Program-made: the position numbers and the translations under genes
Shown: positions 48,522 through 62,300 of the stretch, piece by piece
Position numbering within the stretch: the first letter of the stretch is position 1
Layout: the number at the start of each line of letters is the position of its first letter
NCBI GenBank assembly: GCA_012862575.1
Contig: BLSF01000005.1
Span: forward strand, 744,001-808,000
DNA: 64,000 nucleotides
From: Parietichytrium sp. I65-24A
Lineage: Eukaryota > Sar > Bigyra > Thraustochytrida > Thraustochytriidae
Direction: 5' to 3'
Notes under the pieces: generated by a model
What the model was told of the DNA's origin: nothing
The model's input: the letters and a program-made list of their open reading frames with translations, nothing else
Database searches by the model: none

Positions 48522-49311
48522 GTTGGCGACTCCAGTCTGACACAACTCGGCGAGCGGGCTGTGTTTCTCCTCTCGCACACAGCTTGTCTCGCTTCACTGC
48601 GTCTGCGCCCACTTCTCCGCACGCAAAGGACCTCTAGCCTTCGATTGTTCTTCGCGGTCCCTCCGTAGAGGACACTGTTACGCTGCTCCGCTGCTCTGCT
48701 GCTCTGCTGCTCCGGGCTGCAGTCGACGTGTGTTTTGCGCGGCCGCTTGCTGCCCACGCTCGTCTGCGTCCTCAAGGTCCTCAAGGTCCTCAACACCTTT
48801 TTTCCCCCTCCTCCTCCTTCTCCTTCTCCTCCTCCTCCTCTTCGGCTGTAAGCATCTGTAAGCTATTTTATAGAGGTTGTCAGCTGATAAGATCTGGTAA
48901 GCTTGTAAGCTCTCCCGTTTTCTGTCAGGACATTAGGAGCGGGCATAGCACTTTGCTCACTCTGACACTCTAAGGGTTATATAGCACGTAGTCACGCAAA
49001 CTTCACAATTAGGCATAGGGCTCTAAGGCTACGAAAGGCTAAAAAAGGCCGTGAAAGGCTACGAAGGGCTAAGAAAGGCTATGAAGGATTATAGATTCTC
49101 AAAAGGGCCAGGCAATTTTTGTTTTTGAATTTTGATTTGTGCAGAGCCAACAAGTTTGAACTCGTCCTCGTTGCCTTCGTCCGAGCACAGGAAGGGAAAC
49201 TTGCCTTTACGGGAAGCTGTGTGAGGGGGCTATCACTGATTCCTGCGTTCCAAAAGATCGCGTTGTCGTGCTTGTCGTGCTTGTCGTGCATGTTGCAGTG
49301 GTCGAAGCGAG
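48522..49311. other. Intergenic region with three short tandem repeats
   Basis: Upstream of the small gene (minus) and of the transposon-derived gene (plus). It has a CTC-rich stretch at about 48800-48842 (purine-rich on the minus strand), a 10-bp repeat at 49029-49088 and a short 9-bp TTGTCGTGC-type repeat at about 49262-49289. No gene is supported. Confidence 0.55.
49029..49088 (+). repeat. 10-bp tandem repeat, six units
   Basis: Six imperfect units of CTACGAAAGG (variants CTAAAAAAGG, CCGTGAAAGG, CTACGAAGGG, CTAAGAAAGG, CTATGAAGGA). The period equals about one helical turn. It lies some 220-280 bases upstream of the transposon-derived gene. Confidence 0.85.
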
Positions 49312-52300
49312 ATGACGAACGCGACGGAGAGGGAAGAAGGGGGTGGAGAAGAGGAGCACAATACGGGACGTAGTGGGTTGTGCAAGCTGCGCCGAATCAA
49401 CTCGACAACCAGCAGGGGCGAGAATCAATTGGCAGATCCTTTGAGCTCTTCCTCCGCACCTGCCAGAAGGGTGAAATTCCACCAGACGTGGAAAAAACTG
49501 CCCTCTGCAGAGCAAGTGGTCTTAACGAGAGCCGAGGCAAATGCTGCGTGCAAGATCGACAAACGGGCAAAGCTCCACATGCAGCATATCACAAGCATGC
49601 TAGACGACGCACGAGCTGATGTGGAGGAGTTCGTTACAACGACAGGGAGGAAGATCTCTCCGAGTTGGATCTGTTTCAGCTCTTGTTCGGAGAGGCTGAA
49701 GGAAAGCTACGAAGGTGGGCGAACTCTAAGATCCGCCGCCAAGCAAAGGACACCATCCGGGTGATTGAGAAATGGGAGTTCACTGCTTTTATTGCTCAAC
49801 TGGTGTACTTGTGCCTCTTGAATTTACCGAAGTCTGACATCTTCAATTTTTATCTACCGAGTCTGGTTATGCAGCTGAGAATAAAAAACGAGAGTGTTCT
49901 CAGTTTGGCCAGATTTAACGAAATCCAATCAGTCCTAGCAGGTTTTTCCCCTGTCGGAGAAGCCATCATCGCTGCTCACAAGGACACAGACCCCTCCAAA
50001 CAATTCCATGAACTGGACTCAGTTTTGAGCGCATTCCTTCTTCGTGTTATTCCCAACAAACACGTGCGCATTACAATCGACGATCGCAACTGCGGAACGG
50101 TCTCAGTGGCAAACCCCGCCAACGCATATCGTTCTCGACAAGCGAAGAAGGGTTGTACCGGTTCTGATTCGGCAGCCGACTCGGCAACTCGAATTGTGGT
50201 GATGAACTTCCTTAACACCAGGGGGTACAACCAGATGCAAGTGTTTGAGCAGATTTTTGCCAAATTGAAGTTGGTGATGCCAGATGTCTCCGGTGTGGAG
50301 GTATGCCTGGATCGTGGTTACCCAAGCGTAGAACTCTATCGACGCTGCACAGCGCATGGGTTCTCGCTACTCGTTATGAACGACAGGGAAAAACAGCAAG
50401 GGAATCCGTTCGTTTCAAAATCTCTATTGGAAGATAGGCTCGCCGGTTACACAGAACAGAACTGCAAAACGGATAACTCTTTGATTGACATAGAGAAGTC
50501 TTTTGTGGTTGATGATCGCGCTCAGATGGGGCCACAGATTTTCGCAGCGTCCAAGAACATGTCGAAAGGTGCCGAGAGAATAGTCCGAGCTTGTTCTTTC
50601 GCAGTGCGAGAATGCGGCGACTCGAAGCGCACGTTTGTGCATAGATTTTTCACGATGCTCGATGACGACCTCATGGACAAATTCACTCGTTCATTCGTCC
50701 TTGACGCATACTCTCGTCCTTCATTACAAACTACATCTCACTGGCTCTTCTTCCCTACAAAGAGCAAGGTCTACGTGGCCAACGCCGGTGAGGGGGCAAG
50801 TGATGATTTTGCCGAAGAGGAAGAGAACGTTGAATACCATGATGACGAAAATTGGGATAATGCATACACTAACGGGGAATCTGGCTCAGATAATGGAGAT
50901 GCCGAAAGTGACTGCAATCTGGGTTTACGAGAAGATGAAGAAGAGGGAACAGAAGAAGATGATGAAGACAAAGTATGGATGGACTCAGAGGGAGAAGAAG
51001 TAGAAGGAGAAGGAGAAAACAATAACGAAGATGGCGATGCGGGCGAAGACGACGAAAATGGAGACGAGGATGCTGATGATGCTGGAGGCGGTGTCCCAGA
51101 CGATGATTCTGAAGGTGGGGACAGAGATATTCGTTTCTTTGAGGATTCCTCGCGGGACGACATCGTGATCCAGCTCTTATCTAGTGGCCAACCGAAATTA
51201 GCAATAAGGGAATTGGAGCAGATCCTTGCCAATTCGGTGAACCCGTTAACTACAGGTCAGCGCTGCGCAGATTGGTTTATTTTCAGGCAATTTATGTTGA
51301 CAGGAACAGCTGCCCAAGCCATCGCTGCCAAGGACATTACCCTACATCCTCTACTCTACGAAAATCCTAGCGAAGGGCTTACGAGTCCTTTGAAGAGAGA
51401 GGAAATCGCTAAGGAGCTCTTCCAAAGCTGGTTTCATACCCCGACCTCACCAGGAAGCAAAGCTGATCAGGCCTTTGTAACCGGTTCGCGAAACGAACGA
51501 GGTGTGGTTCACGAGCTTCGAGAAAAAACTTTTGTAAGAGCTGTGTATGACATTGGCCTGGTACAGTCCAAGCGAGATGAACACCTCGGAGTGAGCGCAG
51601 ACAATATCATTGTGTTGGCGTCGCCAGACGGAAAGGAAACTTTTATCGCGCCTCTGATAATTAAGACGAAAATCACCACAAGAACTCTTGATCCCCTAAT
51701 GAGAGTTGCCAACAAGCACGGTCGATACTTTACTTGCGAAGCGGGGTCCGAAGTTTGGTTCAACGCCATTCCTCACGAGCATCGCGGCCAGCTCATTCAT
51801 CAAGCTGTGGTTTTTCAGAGACTGCGCGTGGCGTTTTGTGCATCTAACGTCAGAAGCATGCTGTATTTGGCACTTGTCGAGTTTACTCCACAACAGCTAC
51901 AAAACTGGCGTAGAGCATTGTTCGGGGCGCGAAAGCTGCTTCGGTTGCCCTGGGTGTCCCTTCAAACAAATGAACCGCCGAAGTGGTCCTTGCTTATCGG
52001 TAAAGGGTGGAACAAAGATCAATTGGAGGTCATAAAGTCGCGATACCCGATATGGCTGGCTATGCACAAAAAGCGCGTCGAACTTGGCGTGCTTCCACCT
52101 ATCCGTTCGGTCAGATCATTGATTGAGTTCTACTACAGCAAAGGCAAGCAGGGTGTCAACGGCATGGACAACGGTCAGCAACACTTCCACACTTGTTCTT
52201 TAAATTTAGGATGGGAAGCCAAAGTGACGGTGAGCAGAATTCTTGATGCGTGCATCAACACTGGTATCCTGTGGAGGTCATACAAAGTGTTCAAAGATGA

Positions 52301-52847
52301 TTGGGGAGGAAGCCTAGACGCGTTTCAAGATAAATGTAGCCGACTTACGTCCGTGCGCGCGTTTGCACATAACCTCGTCAAGCTACTCTTATCACGTGCA
52401 GATACTTTACGGAGGGTTGCCGATGACGTTGTGAGTGTGACAACACCTATTTACGAAGAAAACGACGAAGAAAAAGAGGAAGCTAAACCTGTCAAAATCG
52501 GACCAAACGTTCTCACAAAAGCCGAGCGCGATGAGGCTTTAAAGGCTCTTGGCAAACGCAAAGTAATTCAGAAGGCGAACGACCCCCTGCCCAAACGTAT
52601 GAGGCTGTCCAACAACGAGCACACCATGACTGTGGCTAAGAACGGAGGCGTATGTCCAGTCTGTGGCAGGCAAACTCCCTCTCGGTGCAGCTTTTGTTTG
52701 CAGCCATTGCATGTGAGAAAGCTTTACAAGTCATCACAGGAGGTTACATGCTGGGATCAATGGCACCGCAACGATACTGTTCGGAAGGTCACGTATGTAC
52801 GTCCCTGTAAACACAAAGACATGAATGGCTGTGAAAACAACCAGTGA
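49312..52847 (+). CDS. Transposase-like protein: DDE-like region, YqaJ-like nuclease and zinc knuckle
   Basis: The main frame is open from 49620 to 52847 and its first ATG is at 49869. A different frame from the ATG at 49312 is open to 49764 and looks coding up to about 49620, so the gene seems to change frame there; no GTAAGT donor is present between. Residue numbers count from 49665. The N-terminal part has D139/D140 (TIDDRN) and D216 in the DRGYP motif of IS4/piggyBac-type transposases. An Asp/Glu-rich region follows (about 382-490). Next comes a YqaJ-like nuclease segment: DWFIFRQFMLTGTAAQ, then LGVSADNIIVL (D646) and an LIIKTK segment where the expected ExK Glu is Ile665. The C-terminus has C-x2-C ... 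C-x2-C ... CWDQWH, like piggyBac zinc knuckles. This resembles a repeat-encoded family I recall from oomycetes. Terminal repeats were not found. Confidence 0.6.
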
Positions 52848-53395
52848 AGAGGAACAGCAACAAAAAGTTTATCGCTGGTGCAAAAATTCGTAGACCTCTT
52901 GGATGAGCAGGTATTGCTCCTCTCCATACCAGCTTATGTATACTATATGTTGAGTTTAAAACCAGTTTGAGGAGATGAGCATCGCATATCCAAAATATGG
53001 AGGCCTCGCATGTGGTTCTTATGGTAGAAGGCTTGTAAGTTGAATTTGAAATCATATTAGAAAAAATCTCGGGGAACGTGATATTCATTTCAACTTGTAA
53101 TTAAATAAAAAAACAGCCAGCAATGCATTTGCTTTTGTAGTTTGCGGGGTCGCTGGACGACAACATCTGCGGGTGTTGTGTGAGAGGAGAGTTGTGTGAG
53201 GAAAAGTGATTCCTCTGGCAGCAAATACCTTTGTTCGAACGCACTTTGGAAGACCCGAATAGATATAATGTCGCCAGCATGCATATTGCGCTGCTTGCAA
53301 GGCATCGCCATGGCAGGAACGTAAGTGTCATGTTTTTAACTAAAATACACTTTGCAAGGAAGAATACTACTAAAAAATGTGTATATTATTGGGCT
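52848..53395. other. Convergent spacer between transposon-derived and BEACH genes
   Basis: About 550 bp, AT-rich. A TTAA lies at 53101-53104, followed by an A-run with AATAAA. TTAA is the piggyBac target site, but a partner site upstream could not be identified. No gene is supported. Confidence 0.45.
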
Positions 53396-56300
53396 TCAGT
53401 CTTTTCCACCTCCAAAGACGCTGGTAAAACCACGTGCAAGCTTTGCAGCGACCCCGACAGCCTCTGACGCTACTCCGCGAGCTGTTGCAAAGACCTTGGT
53501 CTTGTCTATTTTATTGAGCATAGCACTTTTCGCGGCTGCAAACTTGGCATTTACATCGAAGGATCCAACAAGTGGAATCGTAACGTTTGGGCCAGCAGAT
53601 ATGAAGTTTGGCAGAGCAACCAGACAGATTGTACCGTCTGACGCCCCGGCCACAAGCGCCTCCTCCGTCACATTCAGCGACAAGGTGTTGAGTGCATTCC
53701 GTTTTACTCCAGCAACAGAGTGCCCCGGTGGCCAAATTTCAAAGCGCGCAACTGGGGCGAGCGACTGTCGCACAGCGCGAGCAGTGACGGTTCCATCTTG
53801 CTTCGAGCACAAAATGACCTCTGACGCACCCACACCATAATCCTGCTTGGTGAAAACAATGTCAAGCACTTTCTCTTGAAGCCTAACAATTGCAAGAGGA
53901 GGAGCCGGACGCGCGCTCTTGTACAGATACAGGCTGTTGGTCACGGTACAGAACAGGATGAGGCCAGAGTATTCAGATATGCGAACCAAATCAACGCCCT
54001 CCTTGCAAACATCTGGAAAGCTGCCAAGAAGTGCTCCACTGCACAGGTTGTGCATAAGACACGCGGATCTTGATACCGATACAACTAAGCCCTGCGTTTC
54101 CGAAACTGCCAAAGCTGTGACAGGGCTGGAATGGCCCATGAGAGAGAGCCGAGGTACAGCAGCAATTCCCCACTCCTTATTAGCTCCCGAACTGTCAAGT
54201 AGATCCCACACTCGAACGGAGCCGTCCTCGCATCCAGATACAAGGGACGCTCCAAAGATTGCGAGCGCGGAAACATCAGCGTAATGTGCGCTCAAAGTGC
54301 CGCTCCAAGTACGTAGGTAGCCAGATTCCGTGTCTATAAAATAAACCTCGACCGCTCCGACACCACAACCTGCATGGGCAAGGATGCTTCCGTCGCGGCT
54401 CCAGGCAAGTGCTACTGTACTTAAATGATTTGCGCGGCCGGAGTTGGCTTTATCGGCTTCCTCGGAATGATTGAGAGTACGCCTCACCGAGGCGAGCGGA
54501 AGTGAATATACGGGGTAAGATGGCTGGGCTGTTCCTGAAGATGCACTATCAACCTTACTCTCCACTACAGAGGCCTGGGCTTCGACTGCTTCTGGGCTTG
54601 GGTGAAGGACAAGAGGCGTCCTGCTCGCTTCATACCTGTGCGTGTGGAGCAGATGCTGAGCCGCCCCACCTTGCTCGCTCGGTCTCGACCCTTTAGATGA
54701 ATTTCCAACATCAGGGCTGTTCTCCATCTTTTCGTAACCTTCACGTCTTCCCCAGAGAAAAACGCAAAGATCTCCATTTTCAAACAGGCAGAGAGCTCGG
54801 TTCTCTAGCAGGCGTACAGCAACCGCATTGCCATGATCGGTTGCCATGCAAAATGTCTGACTTGGCCCGAAGGACGCTACCTGCTCAAGTTCGTCTTGTG
54901 TTTCCTCCCTGACGCGCGAGGCTGGTGCGCCACTATTCTCCACGCTATTTTGATCATCGTCGTCAAGAGATTCGTCCTCGCCATTGTCGGTGAAATCGTC
55001 GTCAGCAACGTTTGACAACGTCTGTTTGACCCTGTCAGGATGCAGGATATACCCAAGCGGATATGGTGGGGAAGGAGATGCGCCTCTTGAGGGGTGCGGT
55101 CGTGAGAAGAGTTGCATGGGACACTGTCCAAAGTGTTTGATCTGTAGCTCCGTTGCAAGTCTCATGCCTGGGTCTTTAATTGCATCCATGTCCACTGCCC
55201 CGGGATACGTCAAATAATAAAACACATTATCAGCATCAGCTGCATCTGGAAGGCGCGACTTGTGGCCAAAGATGAGGTCTATCCAGAGGTGCAAATTCTT
55301 GGATACATGCTCACTTTCCAAAGCCTCGCGCATTTTGCTAATGAAGACATCAGGCGACTTGTTCGCCCAAGGTGGGAGCTCCACATCTCCAACTGGCTTT
55401 CCGTCGTGGGCCGTGCCAAGGTTGAACTTGTTGTGGTTGACAAGAAACTCAGGCTGAGTATAAAACTCGGGGGTGAGCTCCTTAACCTCGGACATTGCAG
55501 TCGTGCAAAGTTTCCAGGTTCCTGGAACAGAGTTGAATAGCCGATCAGGGATATCAAGGTGACCATCTTGCATCTTGATATGTAATGTTGTGAAAGGCTC
55601 AAGCCGAACTAGAAAATAGAGCACAACGCCAGCCATCGTGGAGTAATGGGAGCCGTAGTGAAATTTTGGCGTTGACGGATCTTCAAATGTGCGATACCGC
55701 TCGCGAGCTTCGAGCAACCTATCCTCGCTGAGCGCCCCCATGGGCTTGCTCAAATCTCTATACACATTAGGATTATTCAGGTCCAGCGTTTTGGACTCAT
55801 AATCCGCAAGGACCCAAGGGAACACTGGGTACTGGGTGAGATCACATGTGGAACGACCCGCGAGAAGATTGAGGCGCATCAGATACTCAAAATTGGAGAT
55901 CGACCTCTCCTGCCACATTTTTGTGTAGCGAGCCACTAAAGATCGCGCAGACTCGTTTGGTCGCTGAGACCTTCGCTTCGTAGTTCCACTAAGATTCCCC
56001 CATAGTTTGTGCACGATGTTATTTCTTGACCAGTTACCATTCCGGTCTACCTCTTCACGCACATCCCATTCCCCGGAGGTATTTCGAAAAGGATGACACT
56101 TCATCACACTTTCGAAGTCAAAGAAAAAGGACTCGTGCTGGGAACCGCTAACAAACATCTCAAAAGCGCTATCACGCATACGGTATCTTCTGAGCAAGAG
56201 CTTTTCAATGTCAGCCAAGAGCCACACCTTACGATGCCGGCGTTTCCTTTTTCGCAGCTCTGCGCGTGCGCGAGCAGTGAGCTGAGTTCCTATCGCTGAC

Positions 56301-59300
56301 AGCGAAAGCTCCTGGTTCCACCTTTGAGACGTGGTGGCGTCGAAGTCGCCGTCATGGCCAACGCGGTCTTGCGCGCCCAATGACGAGGGCCGCATCAGAT
56401 AGAGGGCGTTGGTTTCTGGTTGATCAGGGTCAAAGTAAATGGCCTCTTGAGATACAATCAGTCTTCCAGGAACCTCGTACTCGGGTTGAATGAGAAAACA
56501 ACGCGCAGCGGCCAAAACGAGCTCTGTCTTGGCGGGCCACGGCTGCTTGGTTTCGCCTCTGATGGGATCAGGTTGCCGATGTACCCACTCCTCCAAAGTG
56601 AGCTTACGCCTACTTTCAATAAACTCCGACATTGCGTGTGGCGTCCCAGCAGAGATTGGGGAGGCCAACGAGTAGTTGGGGTTTTGACGGTCCATCCATG
56701 CCGCCCCAGAAGACGGAGTTACAACGGACAGGTTGTGTTTGAACGAGTTCTGGCCTGGACTGCCCCGAACCTGCGGGCTTGGAGTGTTGCCACTTTTACC
56801 CGTGGGAACATCCGACTCTTCGCTGCAGGTCTTATCACCACGAGAGCTGGGGTCAGTCGTTTCCTCCTCTTCGGCTCTGGTCATAAGCGACATGTCCGCA
56901 ATGGAGATCTGTTTCGAGAGTTGAGCGCCAAATTGCTCCCAACTTTGCTCTGAGCCAACACCATTGCCGCCCTCTGCTTCACCTCTCGTAGTAGCAGGAG
57001 ACATGCGCTGACCCATGTCAGTGTCAACAGAAAGAGCAAGCTCGCGATCTCTCTGACGTTTCCTCTCCATTCTGTCCGCAACACCAGATGCTGCGCCGAC
57101 GTGCGGGTTTCCATTCGGGTTTCTAATCAGCTGTGACCGAACTCTGTGGCGCGGCTCGACGAACGGCCCCAATCGGAAGAGTCGGTGTCGATAATTCGAA
57201 AGCTGGGTTGTGGGGTTTAGCTCGATTTGCATCACCTCATCCGTCTCTAGTAGTTTCCTCCACTTGCGCTCGACTTGCTCTGAAATCGACATGCGGCTAA
57301 CTTGGCAAGTATATAAACGCTCATCCTCTCTGTTTTGGAACACCTGTAGCTTTTTCTTGGCAGCAAGATCGAGGACTATTGGGCGATGGGACTTGCCTGC
57401 TCCGTAAGCAGCGACTTCCACGGGGTTTGCGCGTCTAGCCATTGCGGCGGTTGTGCTTCTTTGGAATGTGAAGTGTACATTTCGGTGGAGCGCCTCAGCT
57501 TCCATCACCCTCTCTAGCGCTCGATTGACCTCAGGTGCGAGTGATGTGCGCCAGAGGTGAAGGAACCCAGTCACAGATGACTGGGCTGCCTCAACCTGGC
57601 CTGGCGTCAGCAAAGCAAGATCTCTAAGCATCGGGCCAACCATAGAAAACAAAGTATCGACACGGGCACCATTGAGCTCGTTGGACGCAAGTGAGCACAG
57701 GCCGTGGTGGATGCAATGCAAAAGCACCATGATTAGAGAGCGGTTGGCGGGAGAAGGAATCTGCAAGTCCTCGCTAAAGTAGATTTGCGCGAGGCCGGCG
57801 GCTTCACTTAAGGTTTCTACCGGAACGATGGCTGCATGACGCAGAATGTGTCCAAGAAAGCGAAGAACTGCATGTTTTGCAAGGCCACTTACTTGGATCT
57901 TGGCCTCGGTTTCATCCAAGTCAAATGATTTAACTCGCTCCCGTTGCCCGGATTCCCCGCGCACCGATGCGGTTCGAATAAACTTGATTATCTGCACGCC
58001 AAGCTTGCAAAATCTTTCCAACTCAGCGCTATTTGCAGAAAACTCATTTGACACGACTTGGAGCTCAGTCACTTGTTCCCTCTGGGCATTTTGTCCTGGC
58101 GAGTCTTGGTGCCAATCTTGCACATCGCACTCGTAAAAGGTCACCTCGCCAAGCTGCACCTTCACGTATAGTTTTGTACCATCCTTGCTCTTAACTACCT
58201 TGCCGCGCTTCACCGGGGGGTCCAGGACGAGTTTGTATTCATCGTAATAGCCGGTTTGTTGCACCCAGCAGTGCACTGCCTGGTATCTGCTGGCAAAACG
58301 TACCTCTGAACGTCTGTCTAGCACAGTCCATCCACCTGAGTTGGCGGAGTCTTGCTGCTTTGCCAATTGCTGTTGTTGAGCATGAGGTAGATCGCGAGCG
58401 GAATTCGTTCGACCAAAGAGTGTCCAACCCGAAGGATCTAACTCTGGCTGGTCAAACGCACTCCTCACCGTGTAAAACACAATCCTATGGCGCAAGAAAG
58501 GTGGCGACTCTGCGCTAGTAGCGAATGCGTAGAATGGATAACGATATGCGATCCAAGATTGCGAGCTTTGCGAAAATCCGGCAAGTTGACAATGGTCAGG
58601 GTTCACATCAGCGGAAGCGTCCACCCACTTCGTATCACGCTTTTCGTCGATGAGACACTTTGCCGAGCAGGAAATGGGCGATGCGCCAGGTATTGGGCTC
58701 GGGCAACGGAAGATGGTTGAAGTTGAGGACGAAATGATACCGCCTGGACTGATGCGACGCAATCGAAGCAGGTTCAAATTCATCAGCAAGGATTCTTCGG
58801 CCATGGCTGCTGTCATAAAAAAGTTATGGATCGCTGCTTGCTCTAAGCCTTCCACTTGCAGCATCATTACAGCGCGCTCCCAGACTCTTTCCAAGACTCG
58901 CCTGAGCACCCTGGCAGCCTTCTCATTAGCGTGAATCTCAATCAAAGCATTCAACTCTGGCAAGATTTGGCGCAGCTCGGGTACGGCCTTGGCCTCCTCA
59001 AGTTCCATGAGCATCATGCTCCTCTCCTTCTCTTTTGTGAGCCGTAGGGTGCTCTCCGCAAGACCTTGCCAAGATGCCCAGCCCGCGTGCGGACGGCTGA
59101 ATTTTTTCGAATCAACCTTTGGATCATCATTGCGCTGGGTTTCGTGCTCCATGAGGGTGCAGAGCAGGTCGGTTGCAACTTCGCCTAGGAGGTAGTCTGC
59201 GCTTTGGTCATCGTTCTGATCCAAGCTATTTTCATGCAACAGCATAACAGGGAGCAGCCAGGTTTGCCAGCGTGGTAGGCTAGTCACTTGCTCACGGGCT

Positions 59301-62300
59301 GTGTAACTGGATTTTAGAGCAAGCGAAAGTTTGAGAAGTATGTTGCGAGCAGCGATGCTCTTGGTCTCTTCGTCTGCTTTGCTGAGCGCAGAGAGCAAGC
59401 CGCCCAAAACCGGAAGCCCTTCAGGCATGGCCAGCATGAGACTATCGTCATGGGGAAGAAAGTCATCCACTTCCTCGTTCTCAACGGCACTACCGAGAAC
59501 AATTGCGACAATGGCGTCAAGGAGGCCAGGGCTGACCTCTTTGCTAACCTCCTCCACGAGATCGTCCTCGAGACGGAAGGAAGCGACGTGTTGAACGGGC
59601 AAGAGGGCACGTAGCACAATACCAAATTGATGCTGCCTCCGCGTTCTGCGACCTTCGATCAGTGATTCCTGCTGGGTAGGGTTGTTTTCTAATTCTCGAA
59701 GCATGGCAGCGGTGGAAACTTTGTCATCGAGAAGTATCATTCTTCCTGTGAGAAGCAACATCGCTGCCCTATTCTTTGCCGGAATCCCTTTGTTTGGGCT
59801 AAGCAAACCATTTCGCTCGTCGTCCAGTTCAGAAGTGCGGTGGGTGCTCGAAGTGTTCGGGGTTGCCGGCTCAGCGGAGTTGGGCGTCCCATGTGGGATA
59901 TACATCGAGGAAGACCCGAGTGGGGTAATTTCAACTGGGAAGAGACCGCGTAGTGTTGGCGAAGCTGGGCTGAGCATATCGCCGGGACTTGCGAGGCTTG
60001 GCGGCGAATCAGGTGGGGAGGAGTTGGCCAAAGATCTCGGAGTCTGGGCTTGGCCTGCGAGGAGGCTGTTGGCGGAAAGGCGGTGTCTCAATTTAAAGGA
60101 GCTCGAGCCACCGGTCTGCGGCGACGGAGATGAGAGCATGTCTGCTACGTCGCCTCGCGGCGTTTGCAGATGACCGGTTAGCTTTGATCGCAATTTGAAG
60201 GAGGAGGATGACGCAGAGGATGGCGAGGGAGGCACACTTTCCCGGTTCTTTGCTTTGGATGGATTCATCAAAGTGGTCTCACCGAATCGGGCTCCCACCC
60301 CGAGTAGTATATTAATACCGCCACATGCTTCAATGGCATCGTACAAGGAAATGGCGACGTCAACGGATTCAGGCTCCCACTTGTCCGAGTCCACAATGAG
60401 TGGCAAGAAGAGAGCCGCGAGGAGCTCCAGCAATTGCGCGGTTGCATCGACCTTCTGGTGCCTTGCTGCGAAATTAAGAATTGCGCTGATCTCTGATGGG
60501 AGCGGCCCGGGCTTATCGCTAAACTCCACCCTCGTCGGCTCGTCGCCCTCCGGGGCGCTTGGGTTGCTACTCTCGCCACGCCCCGGAGTGGGATTTTGTT
60601 CAGCGTCGGACCAAGATTTTCCGATGAGACCGTTCGTGAAGAAGAAGAGGCGTATCATTTGTACAAGGGGTTGAACACATTCGGCACTTAGATAGGCGGA
60701 GTCCCGACGCCGTGAACCACGCGGCGTATCTTTCATGTTGCCACCGACGTAGTCCAGCTCGTCCACTTCAATAGAAAGATCGTGGTCACGCGGACTGTCT
60801 GGAGCACAATCGTCGCCAGCGTGTGACGCATCGGTGTTGTCAAATCCGTATTGATTGTCTGAGGCGGACCTCGCCTTGGACTCCTCCTCTTCGTCCCCGC
60901 GCTCTGTTGGAAATCCTTCCTCAACGTCAATTATGGACTCATCCCAACATGCTGCAAGCACATCGAGTATGGTTTGAACACCAACTTCGATTCTGGATTC
61001 TAGTGGATCCGCCTCAATACGGCCGTATAGTCTTTGTGCCCAAAAAATTTGAGTCGGGCTTGCGGCTCTGCTCCAAATTTTGTGTTCGAAGAGAACGAGA
61101 AGCTGGCCATCACATCTGAGTCTCAAGTCCACGACGCCAACAAGAAAAACGCATTCAATGCAAGCCTTGGCAAGAGAAATCGTAAGCAGATCTGGGTTGA
61201 CGTTCTGAAGTACCCAGCCGACGAGCGCAAACCCACCCAGATGCAGAAATTGCTCCCTATACACCTCCCTTGCGTGGAGCAGTTCCCCTAGCGTGAGGAC
61301 CGTTTTCGCTAGCAACTCTCCCTGCTGACCAACTTCTTCGGTGGGAAGGGCTCCAGAGAGCGCAGACGGGTCCCCTTCCGCGTACTTTGCGCCATACATG
61401 AGAATCTCCGCATCTGACGGGGCATAGGGAAACATTTGGTGCTGAAGCTGGACACCGGGTGGAAGCAAAGAGGCAAGAAGGACCAGAAGAGGAAGCACTC
61501 CGCCAAGTGGTTCTAACGAAGGGTGCTGGTGGTTGTCCATCACGGCTGCGGCGTCTCCATTGAGCCTTGCGTACACCGACGTGCTTCTGTTGGGCTTTCC
61601 GAAAGAGAGGCCTTCCACGATCTTAACATGGGAGAGTGGCAGAGGCTCGATGACCATGTCCGATCCAACAGTCTTGCGGCGGCCGCTGACGGTGAGAGTT
61701 TCCATGACACCATCTTTAATCCTTTTTTGCCAGTTGCACAGTTCCTCAACGCCTGCGATGCACGTCCGCGGATCGTACGTGAACACGACAACAAGATCTT
61801 CGTATTTGTGATCCCTGCTCAAGAGTCGGCCAGCTCTCTCCGTGCTCTGTCTGAGGTCCACTCTTCGTTCCTCGGCCTCTTCTTCCGTCGCTGGCTCTGG
61901 GATCTGGTTATGAAAGACGACCTTGGTTTGTTCTTGGCCTTGTGATTTTGGCGATGCGGCGGAGCTGAAACTGAAGGTTCGCTTCGAAAGTGAGGCAGAC
62001 GCAGTCGCTAGCAAAGTGCGGGGTGAAAGTCTCGATGCGGCTCCATGCCCGGGAGCTTGTCTGAGAATGTCTTGGACATTTTGCCGGAGCTCGGCGATCC
62101 CTTCTGCTGTAAGATGCCCGACCCTTCCCAAGGAGAAGCGCTTGGTTAAGTATGTCTGCAAGAGTTCGGGACCGTGCGCTCGTTTCTTGGCTGTGGGAAC
62201 CTTGTTAACCCCTAAGGAGAACTCTGGGTTCGGGATGGCCACCTTAAGACGCGGCTGTCCGTAGCAAAGCTCTTGGGCTTGCTTTTCACTGACATGGCCC

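Noticed and set aside
49119-49619. Two short frames (84 and 79 codons) before the transposon gene
   Set aside because: They run in the main frame but end in stops; the alternative frame from 49312 has the better protein character.
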